Assembly (NCBI GenBank): GCA_041600415.1
Contig: JBFIKF010000004.1
Location: forward strand, 1-64,000
DNA from: JBFJKD01 sp041600415
Lineage (GTDB): Bacteria; Pseudomonadota; Gammaproteobacteria; Pseudomonadales; Porticoccaceae
Length of the DNA: 64,000 nt
Direction of reading: 5' to 3'
Positions 16,489 through 26,503 of the stretch are shown piece after piece (position 1 is the first letter of the stretch; each line of letters starts with the position of its first letter). The notes beneath the pieces are model-generated. The model was not told the DNA's origin. It did no database searches and saw only the letters and a list, made by a program, of their open reading frames with translations. The position numbers were made by a program, and so were the translations under genes.

Positions 16489-17847
16489 CTATTCTGTGAT
16501 TTTCTGAGAAGTTAAGTACAGCCATAAAAATCCTGCAAAACCGGCAAGTACCGACGCGATTAGTATGCCGGTTTTTGCCATCAGCAGCTCCTCAGCTTGC
16601 CCGGCGAAACCCAGTTCGGCGATAAAGATGGACATCGTAAAGCCGATGCCACCCATTAAACCCACGCCAATAATATGCTTAAAGTTTAGATCGCGAGGCA
16701 ATGTAGTCAAACCCAGCTTGACAGCAATCCACGAAAATCCTGCAATACCCAGCAATTTACCGCCTACCAGGCCGACGGTAATGCCCATCGCCACCGGATG
16801 GGTGGCGATGCTGCCGAATGATGACCAGTCGATGACTATGCCGGCGTTAGCTAGCGAAAAAATGGGGATAACCAAATATGCTGACGGCAGATGCATGCGG
16901 TATTCGAGGATTTGCGCCGGAGCCTGGACCAGTTGAGCACCCTCCCCGAGCGCTCTAACTCGCGAGCGTAGCTCATCATTTTTAACAATATTTTCCTCGC
17001 GCTGGTAAGCCTGTTTAATCTGCTCAACCAGTTCATGAATCTGCGCCAAAAAGCGCACCGCATCGTACTTGGGCCGCATGGGAATCGTAAATGCCAGTAG
17101 AATGCCCGCGACAGTGGCATGCACACCACTTTTTAATGTCGCTATCCAGAGTACTATGCCCAGCAACAGGTAAGGCGACGGGCGGCGGATGCCCCCCAAG
17201 TTTAAGCTGATCAACACCAGCAATATGCCAACGGCGATAGATAAGGCAACAAAATTTATAGTGTCGGTGTAGAACAGGGCTATCACCAGCACGGCCCCCA
17301 GATCATCCACGATTGCCAGCGCCACCAGAAAGGTCAGCAAACTCCGTGGCACCCGCTTGCCGAGCAACGCCAGAGCACCTAAAGCAAAGGCAATGTCAGT
17401 CGCCATCGGTACGCCCCAGCCTGCCAACCCCGAGCCCTGCGGGTTGAACCCCACATACAGCAGAACGGGCACCAGCATACCCCCAAACGCCGCAATAATC
17501 GGTAACATAGCCCGTTGTAGATCGGCGAGCTCTCCGACCAGCAATTCGCGTTTAAGCTCCAGTCCGATCACGAAAAAAAACACCGCCATCAAACCATCGT
17601 TAATCCAGTGGTGAACTGATTTGGACAGCCCAAAGTCCTCCATACCTACGGTAAAAGGCAGCTGGAGCAAACGCTGGTAAGCATCGCTCCACTGGCTGTT
17701 GGCGATATAGAGCGCCACTAGCGCACAGGCCATCAACAGCACGCCGCTGGTAGTCTGGCGATGAATAAACTCTTCCAGGGGGCTTAATACCCGGTCAAAC
17801 GCCCTTTCCCAGGGCGCGGTAAGTTCTTTTCCCGCTGACTTTTTCAT
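16489..17847 (-). CDS. nhaA: Na+/H+ antiporter NhaA
   Basis: 452 aa, about 60 longer than E. coli NhaA, the extra length being an N-terminal extension of about 30 and a loop (about 265-315, MRPKYDAVRF... to AQLVQAPAQIL) before the last helices. The ion-binding Asp pair is present in AIVDDLGAVLVIALFY (about residues 180-181) and the WINDGLMAVFFFVIGLELKREL block is diagnostic. It exports Na+ in exchange for H+, suiting a saline habitat. Transcribed alone. Confidence 0.95.
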   Translation of the reverse strand: MKKSAGKELTAPWERAFDRVLSPLEEFIHRQTTSGVLLMACALVALYIANSQWSDAYQRLLQLPFTVGMEDFGLSKSVHHWINDGLMAVFFFVIGLELKRELLVGELADLQRAMLPIIAAFGGMLVPVLLYVGFNPQGSGLAGWGVPMATDIAFALGALALLGKRVPRSLLTFLVALAIVDDLGAVLVIALFYTDTINFVALSIAVGILLVLISLNLGGIRRPSPYLLLGIVLWIATLKSGVHATVAGILLAFTIPMRPKYDAVRFLAQIHELVEQIKQAYQREENIVKNDELRSRVRALGEGAQLVQAPAQILEYRMHLPSAYLVIPIFSLANAGIVIDWSSFGSIATHPVAMGITVGLVGGKLLGIAGFSWIAVKLGLTTLPRDLNFKHIIGVGLMGGIGFTMSIFIAELGFAGQAEELLMAKTGILIASVLAGFAGFLWLYLTSQKITE

Positions 17848-18259
17848 GCACCACCTTCCGTAATTGCGTTAATTATAAGCCTGCCAACTGCCCCACAGAA
17901 GGTCATTTTTCTGGAAGTGACCTTTGTGCCCGGGACATGTTCGCACAACTTCGCGAGGACTGGTTGCAACCCACTTTCATTTCCGATTATCGTTCGCTTC
18001 GCCAGCACGCTAAAGCCGATGCCTGTCTGCTCCATCCTACCCTGGAATCCGCCTTAAAATGGTGCGCTGAGCGAACGAAACTTGGGGTATATACCTCAAA
18101 CTGGTGCACCAGTGTGCGCTTTTTCGTTCTGTATCCGCTCTCACTTTGATGGCATGAGTTTTGCTGAATATTTGATAAGTGACAATATATCACCACCTTG
18201 AGAACGGGCGAATTGCCGCTGTTATCGACACCCCCTGGACGTGGGCAGGAGATCCCAAC
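17848..18259. other. 412-bp divergent intergenic region
   Basis: Lies between divergent nhaA and the thioesterase gene. A 70-codon open frame on the plus strand (17937-18149, MFAQLREDWLQPTF...) is present without a good ribosome site or recognised family, so I do not call it. No hairpin terminator or RNA gene was recognised. Confidence 0.45.
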
Positions 18260-18664
18260 ATGAAATTTTTTTCTCGTCGCGTAGTCAGGCCGACCGATTT
18301 GAACCCGGCCAATGTGTTGTTTGGTGGAACTTTGCTGAGCTGGATCGACGAAGAAGTCGCAATTTTTGCTGCCTGTCAGATGAAGAGCCAGCGAGTGGTC
18401 ACCAAATTGATCTCGGAAATTAATTTTATTCGCCCATCCGTCAGCGGCGACGTCGTTGAATTCGGAATGGAAGTGGTGAAGGTTGGTCGCACGTCGCTGA
18501 CCATTGCGTGCGTGGTGCGCAACAAGGCCACGCAAAAACCCATTATCGAGATCAGCAAAATGGTGTTCGTGGCATTAAACGAAAAGGGACGCCCAACTTC
18601 ACATAGGGCCAGCCTTGCTGACGCCAAAGTACCCACGCAAGCATTAAGCCCATCGATTGCCTGA
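18260..18664 (+). CDS. Acyl-CoA thioesterase (hotdog fold, YciA type)
   Basis: 134 aa from the ATG at 18260, preceded by AGGAG. The hotdog signature RPTDLNPANVLFGGTLLSWIDEEVAI carries the Asp/Glu pair of this family. VVTKLISEINFIRPSVSGDVVEFGMEVVKVGRTS gives the central strands. It would hydrolyse acyl-CoA esters; chain-length preference cannot be read. It stands alone. Confidence 0.85.
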   Translation: MKFFSRRVVRPTDLNPANVLFGGTLLSWIDEEVAIFAACQMKSQRVVTKLISEINFIRPSVSGDVVEFGMEVVKVGRTSLTIACVVRNKATQKPIIEISKMVFVALNEKGRPTSHRASLADAKVPTQALSPSIA

Positions 18665-18762
18665 CCGGTGCAGCGTCGTTGGACGAGGGAGGATCCGGAT
18701 GATGCGGGTACGACAACTGCGCCCGGTTCATACGCGGTTTTGTCGACGTGTCAGGGACTCGA

Positions 18763-19746
18763 TCAGATCACACCATATTCAGCAAGCTTATCCTTGATCC
18801 ACTCCCGGTACTGCGGGGGTACTTGCCGCATCGGCGAGCGTAGCTTGCCAGCGGCCAGCCCCATGGCGTCGTACCACGCCTTGACGTTGCCGAGTGTGGT
18901 CGCGTAGGTAAAGTTGCCGGACAATGGCCCCAGCATAATTTCGTCGAGCAAATCCCGCACTGGCGTCAACGAATCCCAGATAGCATAAGCCTCATTCCAC
19001 TTCCCGGCGCGGGCCAGAGCAGTATACTCTTCAAGAAGATGGCGTTTCTTGCCGTACAAAATATGGTGAAACGCGCCATACAAAACCGTTCCCCCGTGAC
19101 GTAAATCGTTCAGCCAATGGGTTTCAATCGGGTCGCTAACGATAAAATCATCACCGCACATTTTACGCAGCTTTATCGAATCCACATGGTTGAGGCTACC
19201 CTGCTTCATGCCCACCATGGTCGGAATTTCTGACAGACGTCGGCACAGTTCGAGATTCATCAAATGCCCGGACACCGCCGAGCGGTAATACAGCAATGCC
19301 AGGCTGGAATGATCGGCCAGATAATTGAAGTAATCAAAAATTTCGTCATCGGCCCGCAGTTGGACAATGGGGGTGACCACTTCGGCGGCCACGTAACCCA
19401 GGCTCTGTACATAATCCAGCTTCTCCATGGCCTGATGGACACTGGGATCAAAAATAATCGTGTGCAATGGAATACGGCCACTCGCTGCTTCAGCAATCAC
19501 TTCGTGGTAGCGCATCCATTCGGTAACGGTGGTATTCCAGCATTCCGCCACAAAGCCACCGCACACCAGCCCCGTTTCACCGATATCGATGTAATACTCG
19601 ACGTTGCGGCGCAAACCTTCCTCGTCCAGAGTGTCATCCGCTAAAAACGGCGTGACCGGGCAATCGTACCAATCCACGATAACTTCCTGGGCCCAGGCCT
19701 TGGCTTCAGATTTGGTATAAGGTAGTCCTTTGTGCTGATCTAACAT
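18763..19746 (-). CDS. DapA-family (N-acetylneuraminate lyase superfamily) aldolase or dehydratase
   Basis: 327 aa class I aldolase of the DHDPS/NAL superfamily. The Schiff-base lysine is Lys181 in VGMKQGS, with the conserved Tyr in LLYYRSAVSG (153-154). The usual GTTGE loop is replaced by CGGFVAECW (62-70), which keeps the Glu, so it is not a standard dihydrodipicolinate synthase. A 2-oxo acid product or substrate is expected. It lies 149 nt after the 5-oxoprolinase-like gene on the same strand, so it may belong to that catabolic block, where a 2-oxoacid oxidoreductase is also encoded. Confidence 0.8.
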   Translation of the reverse strand: MLDQHKGLPYTKSEAKAWAQEVIVDWYDCPVTPFLADDTLDEEGLRRNVEYYIDIGETGLVCGGFVAECWNTTVTEWMRYHEVIAEAASGRIPLHTIIFDPSVHQAMEKLDYVQSLGYVAAEVVTPIVQLRADDEIFDYFNYLADHSSLALLYYRSAVSGHLMNLELCRRLSEIPTMVGMKQGSLNHVDSIKLRKMCGDDFIVSDPIETHWLNDLRHGGTVLYGAFHHILYGKKRHLLEEYTALARAGKWNEAYAIWDSLTPVRDLLDEIMLGPLSGNFTYATTLGNVKAWYDAMGLAAGKLRSPMRQVPPQYREWIKDKLAEYGVI

Positions 19747-19895
19747 GGCAATCTCTCGGCAGATGGCTTATATCGTCACCACAGCTTAGTCCAAATCTAC
19801 GTGGGCGTCACCGTTGCTCCCGACGCATGCCACAGCACTCGTCTACACATCTAACGATTTCACTTAGTTCCACCTGGCGCGAGAGCACTCCCCGA

Positions 19896-22800
19896 TTATT
19901 CCGACATACCAAACCCACCGCCACCGGGCGTTTCAATCACCAATAGATCACCCGGCCGCGCCGATATTTCGTCCGTGCCGTTGAGGGATTCCACCTGACC
20001 ATCGGCGCGAACAACGGAATTTCTACCCACTGCTCCTGCACCGCCCCCCGCGGCACCAAAGGTGGGGACCCTGCGGTGCCCGGAGACGATGGCCGCGTTC
20101 ATGACGTCGAGAAAGCGGATTTTACGGGTAACCCCGTCGCCGCCCCGATACTGACCCCCTCCGCCGCTTCCCTTGCGGATGCTGAACTCCTCCAGTCTTA
20201 CCGGGTAGCGCAGTTCCAGTATTTCGGGATCAGTTAAGCGAGAGTTGGTCATATGTACCTGCACCGCGCTGGCGCCATTAAAAGTCGGCCCGGCACCTGC
20301 TCCGCCGCACAGGGTTTCGTAGTACTGATAACGTTCGTTGCCAAACGTGACATTATTCATGGTGCCCTGGGAGCCTGCGAGCACCCCCAGCGCGCCGTAT
20401 AGAGCATCGGCGACATACTGGGACGTTTCCACATTACCCGCTACCACCGCAGCGGGATAACGAGGATTTAACAGCGAACCTTCGGGTATACGCACTTTTA
20501 CAGGTTTGAGACAACCGGCGTTAAGGGGAATTGCGTCATCAACCAGCGTGCGCAACACATATAACACCGCTGCTTTACACACTGCCGACGGCGCATTGAA
20601 GTTGTTATCCTGCTGGGGTGAAGTGCCAGCAAAATCGATAAGTGCTTCACCGCGTGTGACATCTACTGTGATTGCCACACGGATTTGCGCGCCGTTATCC
20701 ATGGCGTAGGTGAACTGACCGTCCCGGAGTCTGGCGATGGCACGGCGCACGGCTTCTTCAGCATTATCCTGCACATAATCCATGTAGGCCTGCACCACAT
20801 CAAGGCCATAATCGTCCACCAGTGCGGTTAGTTCCTGAACACCCTTGGTGTTTGCCGCTATTTGCGCCTGTAAATCGGCGATGTTCTGTTCGATATTGCG
20901 CACTGGCAGTGGGCCGGAACAAAGTAATTCGCGTAGCGCCTGCTCGCGAAATTTACCCCGTTCAACCACACGAAAATCTTCGATCAGTACGCCTTCCTGG
21001 TCGATATGCCGACTATGGGGCGGTATGGACCCCGGTGTGCTGCCTCCAATGTCCGCGTGGTGGGCACGGGAGGCCACGTAAAATAATATTTCGGGTTTGT
21101 CTGTATGTTTATCCGCATTGGAAGGCTCTGCACAAACTGGTGTAACCACCGTAAGATCCGGCAGGTGGGTACCGCCATGATAAGGAGAATTCACCAAAAA
21201 AGAATCTCCGGGAAATATATCCTGAGAGCGGCTGGCGATTAACGCATTAACCGTTTCACCCATGGACCCCAGGTGCACCGGCACATGGGGGGCGTTGGCA
21301 ACCAGATTGCCAGCACCATCAAACAGTGCGCAGGAAAAATCCAGTCGCTCCTTGATATTGACCGAGTGGGCCGTATTAGCCAGCACCGCACCCATCTGTT
21401 CGGCAATGGACATAAACAGGTTGTTAAATATTTCGAGTTGCACAGGATTACGCGCGGTGGCGACGGCCCATCCAGTGAAAGTTTCAGGCGCACGCTTACT
21501 GGCGCGGGTGATATGCAGTACACCGTTACCAACAATCTCGGCTCGCCAGTTCGGTTCGATAATGGTGGTCGCAGTCGCATCGACTACCATCATCGGCCCA
21601 AACAGTGCGTCACCCTCAACTAATTGATAACGTTGGCGCACAGGCATATCAACAAGCTTGCCATCGCAAAAGGCCCTTGTGTGCTGCTGGATCGAGGGGC
21701 TCGAGGAGGTGGTGACACCGTTGCCCGAGTGCGCGACACCTTTTTCCCGCGCGTTGATTTCCAGGGAAAGACTATCGACGATCAGTTGCCGATTTTCCAT
21801 CACAAATGAAAACCGTTGTTGGTGTGCCGCAGTAAAAGCACTCGCCATAGTTGGCATATCGCCATAGGCAACCGCTAGCGTGGTATCCGAACCCTGATAA
21901 CGAATGTAAGCTTTGCGCCGGGTACAAATTTTAACCGACGCCTTATCCACAACGGGCAAGCGCGCCTGGGCTTCTGTAAGTAATTCGGCAAATCTCCTTT
22001 CAAGGTCCGGCAGCGCCTCCACATGCAGCGGCTCATTTACAGTACATTCCGCCATCGCCCCAAGATCCGCCAACCCCATACCGTACGCGGATAGCACGCC
22101 TGCGAGAGGATGAATCAAAATATTTTCCATACCGAGCGCGTCGGCCACCAGGCAGGCGTGCTGCCCACCGGCACCACCGAAACAGGCCAGAGCATAACGT
22201 CGCACATCGTAGCCCCGTTGCGTGGAAATTTTTTTTATTGCGCTGGCCATATTTTGCACGGCGATTTGCACACACCCTGCCGCGAGTTCGTGCACCGAAA
22301 ACACCTGTCCACTGGATAATTCAATGTCTCTTGCTAATGCAGTGCATTTTTCTTCCGCGGCTGTAACGTCTAAGGGTTGATCGCCGTGCGCACCAAACAC
22401 CTTTGGGAAGTGCTCGATGGCAAGTTTACCCAGCAGCAAATTGCAATCGGTAATGGTTAACGGACCACCGCGCCGGTAACAAGCCGGACCGGGGTCTGCA
22501 CCCGCTGAAGCCGATCCTACGCGCAATTTAGAACCGTCGAAATAACACAGCGAACCGCCGCCCGCCGCGACCGTATGAATATTCATCATTGGTACGCGCA
22601 GACGAACACCCGCTAGCTGCGTATCGAAAACCCGTTCGTAATCTGCGATATCGCTTTTATCACTAAGGTTATCGATATGCGCATTAGAAAAGTGCCAGAC
22701 ATCGGTGGAAGTGCCGCCCATATCAAAGCCGATGACTCTGTCGTAACCCAACGCCATACTGGTTTTTACGCCACCCACCACCCCTCCCGCGGGTCCCGAA

Positions 22801-23567
22801 AGGATGCTGTTGCGACCCTGAAAATTAGCGGCGTCCGTCAACCCGCCGCTGGACTGCATAAATAAAATCTGGGTGTCCGGCAACGCTGCTGCCAAACCAC
22901 TGACATAACGCTGTAACACGGGCGAGACGTAGGCATCGACCACTGCTGTATCGCCGCGTCCAATGAGTTTTATCAGGGGGCTCGACTGATAACTTGTGGT
23001 GACATGAGTAAAACCGGTTTCCTGCGCCAGCCTCGCCAGCGTCTGCTCGTGCACGGGATTGCGGTAGGCATGCATAAACACAATGGCAACGGACGACAAT
23101 CCACGGGCCAGCGCCTGGCGCAATGGTTCTCGATAACGTTCAACCTGCAAAGGAGTAACCACCGCACCCGAAGCGTCCAGCCGTTCATCGACTTCCAGCA
23201 CATCGCCATACAGTTGCTCAGGCAATTCAATCTGCTGCGCAAATATGTCAGGGCGGTTCTGATAACCGATGCGCAGCGCATCGCCAAATCCACGGGTAAT
23301 GACCAACAGGGTGGCTTCTCCCTTGCGCTCCAGCAAGGCGTTGGTGGCAACCGTAGTGCCGATCCGCACGCTGGCGATCTGGGTGGAAGGAATAGGCGCG
23401 TCGGCTGCTACCGACATAATCTGGCGAATACCCGCCAGTATCGCATCGGGATAGCGAGCGGAATCTATCGATAAAAGTTTCAGTGTTTGCAGACGCCCGT
23501 CCGGCGATACCGCCACCAGATCGGTGAAGGTACCGCCACGGTCAATCCAGAACTGCCATTTGGGCAC
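19896..23567 (-). CDS. 5-oxoprolinase / hydantoinase A-B fusion protein
   Basis: 1223 aa, the length of single-chain ATP-dependent 5-oxoprolinases. The HyuA part (1 to about 690) starts with the phosphate-binding motif DRGGTFTDLVAV and has GFDMGGTSTDVW; the HyuB part (from about 700) has SVNIKERLDFSCALFD, PYHGGTHLPDLT and the Gly-rich end GGGGFGM. These enzymes open 5-oxoproline or hydantoin-type rings with ATP. GTG start. It follows the beta subunit of the 2-oxoacid oxidoreductase by 36 nt, so co-transcription is likely; the true ring substrate is not known. Confidence 0.9.
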   Translation of the reverse strand: MPKWQFWIDRGGTFTDLVAVSPDGRLQTLKLLSIDSARYPDAILAGIRQIMSVAADAPIPSTQIASVRIGTTVATNALLERKGEATLLVITRGFGDALRIGYQNRPDIFAQQIELPEQLYGDVLEVDERLDASGAVVTPLQVERYREPLRQALARGLSSVAIVFMHAYRNPVHEQTLARLAQETGFTHVTTSYQSSPLIKLIGRGDTAVVDAYVSPVLQRYVSGLAAALPDTQILFMQSSGGLTDAANFQGRNSILSGPAGGVVGGVKTSMALGYDRVIGFDMGGTSTDVWHFSNAHIDNLSDKSDIADYERVFDTQLAGVRLRVPMMNIHTVAAGGGSLCYFDGSKLRVGSASAGADPGPACYRRGGPLTITDCNLLLGKLAIEHFPKVFGAHGDQPLDVTAAEEKCTALARDIELSSGQVFSVHELAAGCVQIAVQNMASAIKKISTQRGYDVRRYALACFGGAGGQHACLVADALGMENILIHPLAGVLSAYGMGLADLGAMAECTVNEPLHVEALPDLERRFAELLTEAQARLPVVDKASVKICTRRKAYIRYQGSDTTLAVAYGDMPTMASAFTAAHQQRFSFVMENRQLIVDSLSLEINAREKGVAHSGNGVTTSSSPSIQQHTRAFCDGKLVDMPVRQRYQLVEGDALFGPMMVVDATATTIIEPNWRAEIVGNGVLHITRASKRAPETFTGWAVATARNPVQLEIFNNLFMSIAEQMGAVLANTAHSVNIKERLDFSCALFDGAGNLVANAPHVPVHLGSMGETVNALIASRSQDIFPGDSFLVNSPYHGGTHLPDLTVVTPVCAEPSNADKHTDKPEILFYVASRAHHADIGGSTPGSIPPHSRHIDQEGVLIEDFRVVERGKFREQALRELLCSGPLPVRNIEQNIADLQAQIAANTKGVQELTALVDDYGLDVVQAYMDYVQDNAEEAVRRAIARLRDGQFTYAMDNGAQIRVAITVDVTRGEALIDFAGTSPQQDNNFNAPSAVCKAAVLYVLRTLVDDAIPLNAGCLKPVKVRIPEGSLLNPRYPAAVVAGNVETSQYVADALYGALGVLAGSQGTMNNVTFGNERYQYYETLCGGAGAGPTFNGASAVQVHMTNSRLTDPEILELRYPVRLEEFSIRKGSGGGGQYRGGDGVTRKIRFLDVMNAAIVSGHRRVPTFGAAGGGAGAVGRNSVVRADGQVESLNGTDEISARPGDLLVIETPGGGGFGMSE

Positions 23568-23603
23568 GCACCAACCACCCGTGTTAACGATTCGCGTTGC
23601 AGT

Positions 23604-24653
23604 CTAGCGCAAACTGGCGTTAATCGCTTTGAGGGCTCGATTGCCCGGACACAGTTCGCTCTGACCGAGATCAACCAGCGGTTTTTTTGTGGTGTTCTGA
23701 TTATCGTGAAAATCCCGCGTATCGGGATCAATGTACAACAGGCCAGTAAGTATTTGACCACGGCCAGCGTAGTCCTGAATAGCGGCGAGCGCACCGTTGC
23801 GATCATGACAATCAAGCTCCTCCTGCTTGTACAGGTGGATTACCGAACCGTCGTGCAGGGTAATTTCCTGGCTAAATCCGGGCGCGTAGTCTGCGGTGAT
23901 TTCCTTACGCAATGGCACAAAATCAATTTTTCCCGTCGCTTCGATGTGGCTACGGGCAAATTCATAGCCCTTGGTGGAGCTCGCCGTGTTATTAAACGTA
24001 ACACAGGGGGAAATGACATCGATAAACGCGAAGCCAGTATGCGCAATGGCCGCCTTGATCAAAGGGACTAATTGCTCTTTGTCACCTGAGAAACTACGTG
24101 CCACAAACGAAGCTCCGGCCTGTAATGCCAGCGCGCACAAATCGATAGGCTCATAGGGGTTCGGTTCGCCCTTCTTGCTGGCGGAACCCACGTCGGCGGT
24201 CGCGGAATCCTGACCCTTGGTGAGACCGTAGCACCCGTTGTTTTCCACCAGATACAGCATATTCAAATTGCGTCGCGCAACATGGGCAAACTGACCAAGC
24301 CCGATGGATGCACTGTCGCCATCGCCGGAAACGCCGATATAAATCATATTCCGATTAGCGAGATTGGCGCCGGTTGCAACGGATGGCATGCGTCCATGCA
24401 CGGAATTAAACCCGTGGGAGTTACCCAGAAAATACGTGGGTGTTTTCGACGAGCAACCTATTCCGGAAATTTTTGCAATGCGATGCGGTTCAATGGCCAT
24501 TTCATAGCAGGACTGAATAATGGCGCCACTGACCGAATCGTGGCCACAACCGGCGCAGAGTGTCGAAATTGCCCCCTCATAGTGCCGTTTGGTATAACCC
24601 TTTTCGTTCGCCGGCAGCTCGGGATGGCGAAAATTAGGCCGTATATAACTCAT
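23604..24653 (-). CDS. 2-oxoacid:ferredoxin oxidoreductase, beta subunit (TPP-binding)
   Basis: 349 aa from the ATG at 24651-24653, which overlaps the alpha-subunit stop (ATGA). [4Fe-4S] ligands are visible in CAGCGHD (Cys33, Cys36) and in SGIGCSSK; the thiamine diphosphate motif runs from GVSGDGDSASIG to LYLVENNGCYGLT. With the alpha subunit it oxidatively decarboxylates 2-oxo acids to acyl-CoA, reducing ferredoxin or an attached carrier. This KorB type is oxygen-tolerant in many aerobes. The C-terminal 60 residues are longer than in minimal KorB. Confidence 0.92.
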   Translation of the reverse strand: MSYIRPNFRHPELPANEKGYTKRHYEGAISTLCAGCGHDSVSGAIIQSCYEMAIEPHRIAKISGIGCSSKTPTYFLGNSHGFNSVHGRMPSVATGANLANRNMIYIGVSGDGDSASIGLGQFAHVARRNLNMLYLVENNGCYGLTKGQDSATADVGSASKKGEPNPYEPIDLCALALQAGASFVARSFSGDKEQLVPLIKAAIAHTGFAFIDVISPCVTFNNTASSTKGYEFARSHIEATGKIDFVPLRKEITADYAPGFSQEITLHDGSVIHLYKQEELDCHDRNGALAAIQDYAGRGQILTGLLYIDPDTRDFHDNQNTTKKPLVDLGQSELCPGNRALKAINASLR

Positions 24654-26503
24654 GATTTTTCTCCCGCTTTTTTGCGCCGAATGGGCGTCACGGTTGCGCC
24701 GCCGACGGCACTGCGTACCGCTCCAACTATTTTTCGCGCGGTGATCGGCATACCGTCGTAATGGGTCATCGACACCAGCTTTTTCGGGTCTACTTCGCAC
24801 TCCACAATCAGCAACTTGCGCATTTGTCCGTCGCGATTTTGCTCGACAACAAAAATACGATCATGGCTGGCAATAAAATTTTCGACTTCCAAGTTAAATG
24901 GAAACGCCCGTAGCCGCATGCCATCACAGTGAATGCCCTCGGCGGCGAGCCCGTCCAGGGCCTCAAGACAACTTTGCGTACTGGTGCCGAAAAAGATCAT
25001 GCCGTCCCTGGTAGACTTGGCTGCGGCATAAAATTCAGGGGCTGGAACGTAACTCTTTGCCGTTTCAAATTTCTTCAGCAACCGCTCCATATTGCGTACA
25101 TAGGCATCGCCGGATTCGGTGTACTGGGCATATTCATCGCGCGACGTGCCACGGGTAAAAAACACGCCTTTGCTCGGGTGAGTACCCGGCAGCGTGCGAT
25201 AACAGATACCGTCGTCGTCCACATCCAGGTAACGGCCGTAACGCTCTGTGAGCTTTTCAAGCTGATCGCTACCCAGTACCTTGCCGCGCCGATAGGTTTT
25301 TTTACCGTTCCAGCTCAGGGGCTCTGACATGTAATCATTCATGCCGAGGTCCAGGTCGGACAGCACAATAATCGGTGTCTGTAATTGTTCAGCCAGATCA
25401 AAGCTGGTGGCGCCCATATCAAAACATTCTGCTGGATCTGCGGGAAACAGCAGCACGTGTCGAGTGTCGCCGTGGGATGCATAGGCCGCAGATAGAATAT
25501 CCGATTGTTGGGTGCGCGTCGGCATCCCGGTGGACGGTCCGGCGCGCTGAATATCGAATAATACTGCCGGCACTTCCGCGAAATAAGCCAGACCGAGAAA
25601 CTCGCTCATCAACGACAAGCCGGGGCCGGATGTTGCAGTAAACGCCCTGGCTCCCATCCAGCCCGCGCCGATCACCATGCCAATCGCCGCCAGTTCATCC
25701 TCGGCCTGGGCAATTGCAAATTTGCGATCGCCGCTGCCGGCGTCGATGCGCAGACGCTTGGCGTATTTTTCGAAGGCATCGACCACAGAAGTGGATGGCG
25801 TGATCGGATACCAGGCGACCACTGTTGCTCCGCCGTAAATCGCACCCAGCGCCAACGCGTCGTTACCCTCAATCAATATTTTATCGCCCACCAGATCGCG
25901 ACGTTCCAGGTGAACACCAAGTGGACATTTGAATTTTTCTCGGGCGTACTGATATCCCAGTTCCAGCGCGTGGATATTGGGCGCGATCAATTTTTCCTTG
26001 CCACGAAACTGATCTCCGACCAAATCTTTCAGTACGCCAAACTCAATATTCAATAATGCAGACAGCGCGCCGATATAAATGACATTCTTAAATAATTGCC
26101 GCTGGCGCGGATCGCTGTATTCGTTGCGACAAATCTCGGTGAGGGGTAACCCGATAAAAGTGATGTCATCGCGATGCATGCGCAAATCCATTGGCTTGGA
26201 GTTGTCGTAGACCACATACCCCCCCGCCTCCACCGCTCTGATGTCCTCTGCCATACTCTGCGGGTTCATGCACACCGCAATATCCACGCCGCCGCGACTA
26301 CCGATGTACCCCTGCTCGCACACCCGCACTTCGTACCAGGTGGGGAGCCCCTGAATATTGGAGGGAAAAATATTTTTCGGGCTGACTGGCACACCCATGC
26401 GAAATACCGACTTTACAAACATATTATTTGCGCTGGCCGACCCGGTGCCGTTGACATTGGCAAAGCGAATCACAAAATCATTAATCGATTTAATAGGTTT
26501 CAT
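24650..26503 (-). CDS. 2-oxoacid:ferredoxin oxidoreductase, fused gamma-alpha subunit
   Basis: 617 aa. Residues 1 to about 190 are the gamma domain (FANVNGTGSASANNMF..., then GSRGGVDIAVCMNP); from about 205 the alpha (pyrimidine-binding) domain follows, with IEGNDALALGAIYGG, YPITPSTSVVDAFEKY and TSGPGLSLMSEFLGLAYF. The fusion of gamma and alpha is the KorA layout. The gene is joined by ATGA overlaps to both neighbours: the FAD/Fe-S protein upstream and the beta subunit downstream. Which oxo acid is used cannot be read from sequence. Confidence 0.92.
   Translation of the reverse strand: MKPIKSINDFVIRFANVNGTGSASANNMFVKSVFRMGVPVSPKNIFPSNIQGLPTWYEVRVCEQGYIGSRGGVDIAVCMNPQSMAEDIRAVEAGGYVVYDNSKPMDLRMHRDDITFIGLPLTEICRNEYSDPRQRQLFKNVIYIGALSALLNIEFGVLKDLVGDQFRGKEKLIAPNIHALELGYQYAREKFKCPLGVHLERRDLVGDKILIEGNDALALGAIYGGATVVAWYPITPSTSVVDAFEKYAKRLRIDAGSGDRKFAIAQAEDELAAIGMVIGAGWMGARAFTATSGPGLSLMSEFLGLAYFAEVPAVLFDIQRAGPSTGMPTRTQQSDILSAAYASHGDTRHVLLFPADPAECFDMGATSFDLAEQLQTPIIVLSDLDLGMNDYMSEPLSWNGKKTYRRGKVLGSDQLEKLTERYGRYLDVDDDGICYRTLPGTHPSKGVFFTRGTSRDEYAQYTESGDAYVRNMERLLKKFETAKSYVPAPEFYAAAKSTRDGMIFFGTSTQSCLEALDGLAAEGIHCDGMRLRAFPFNLEVENFIASHDRIFVVEQNRDGQMRKLLIVECEVDPKKLVSMTHYDGMPITARKIVGAVRSAVGGATVTPIRRKKAGEKS

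Noticed and set aside
17937..18149. 70-codon open frame upstream of the thioesterase gene (MFAQLREDWLQ...)
   Set aside because: Its first residues recall serine acetyltransferase starts, but the rest does not match and no ribosome site is seen, so it is more likely a chance frame.
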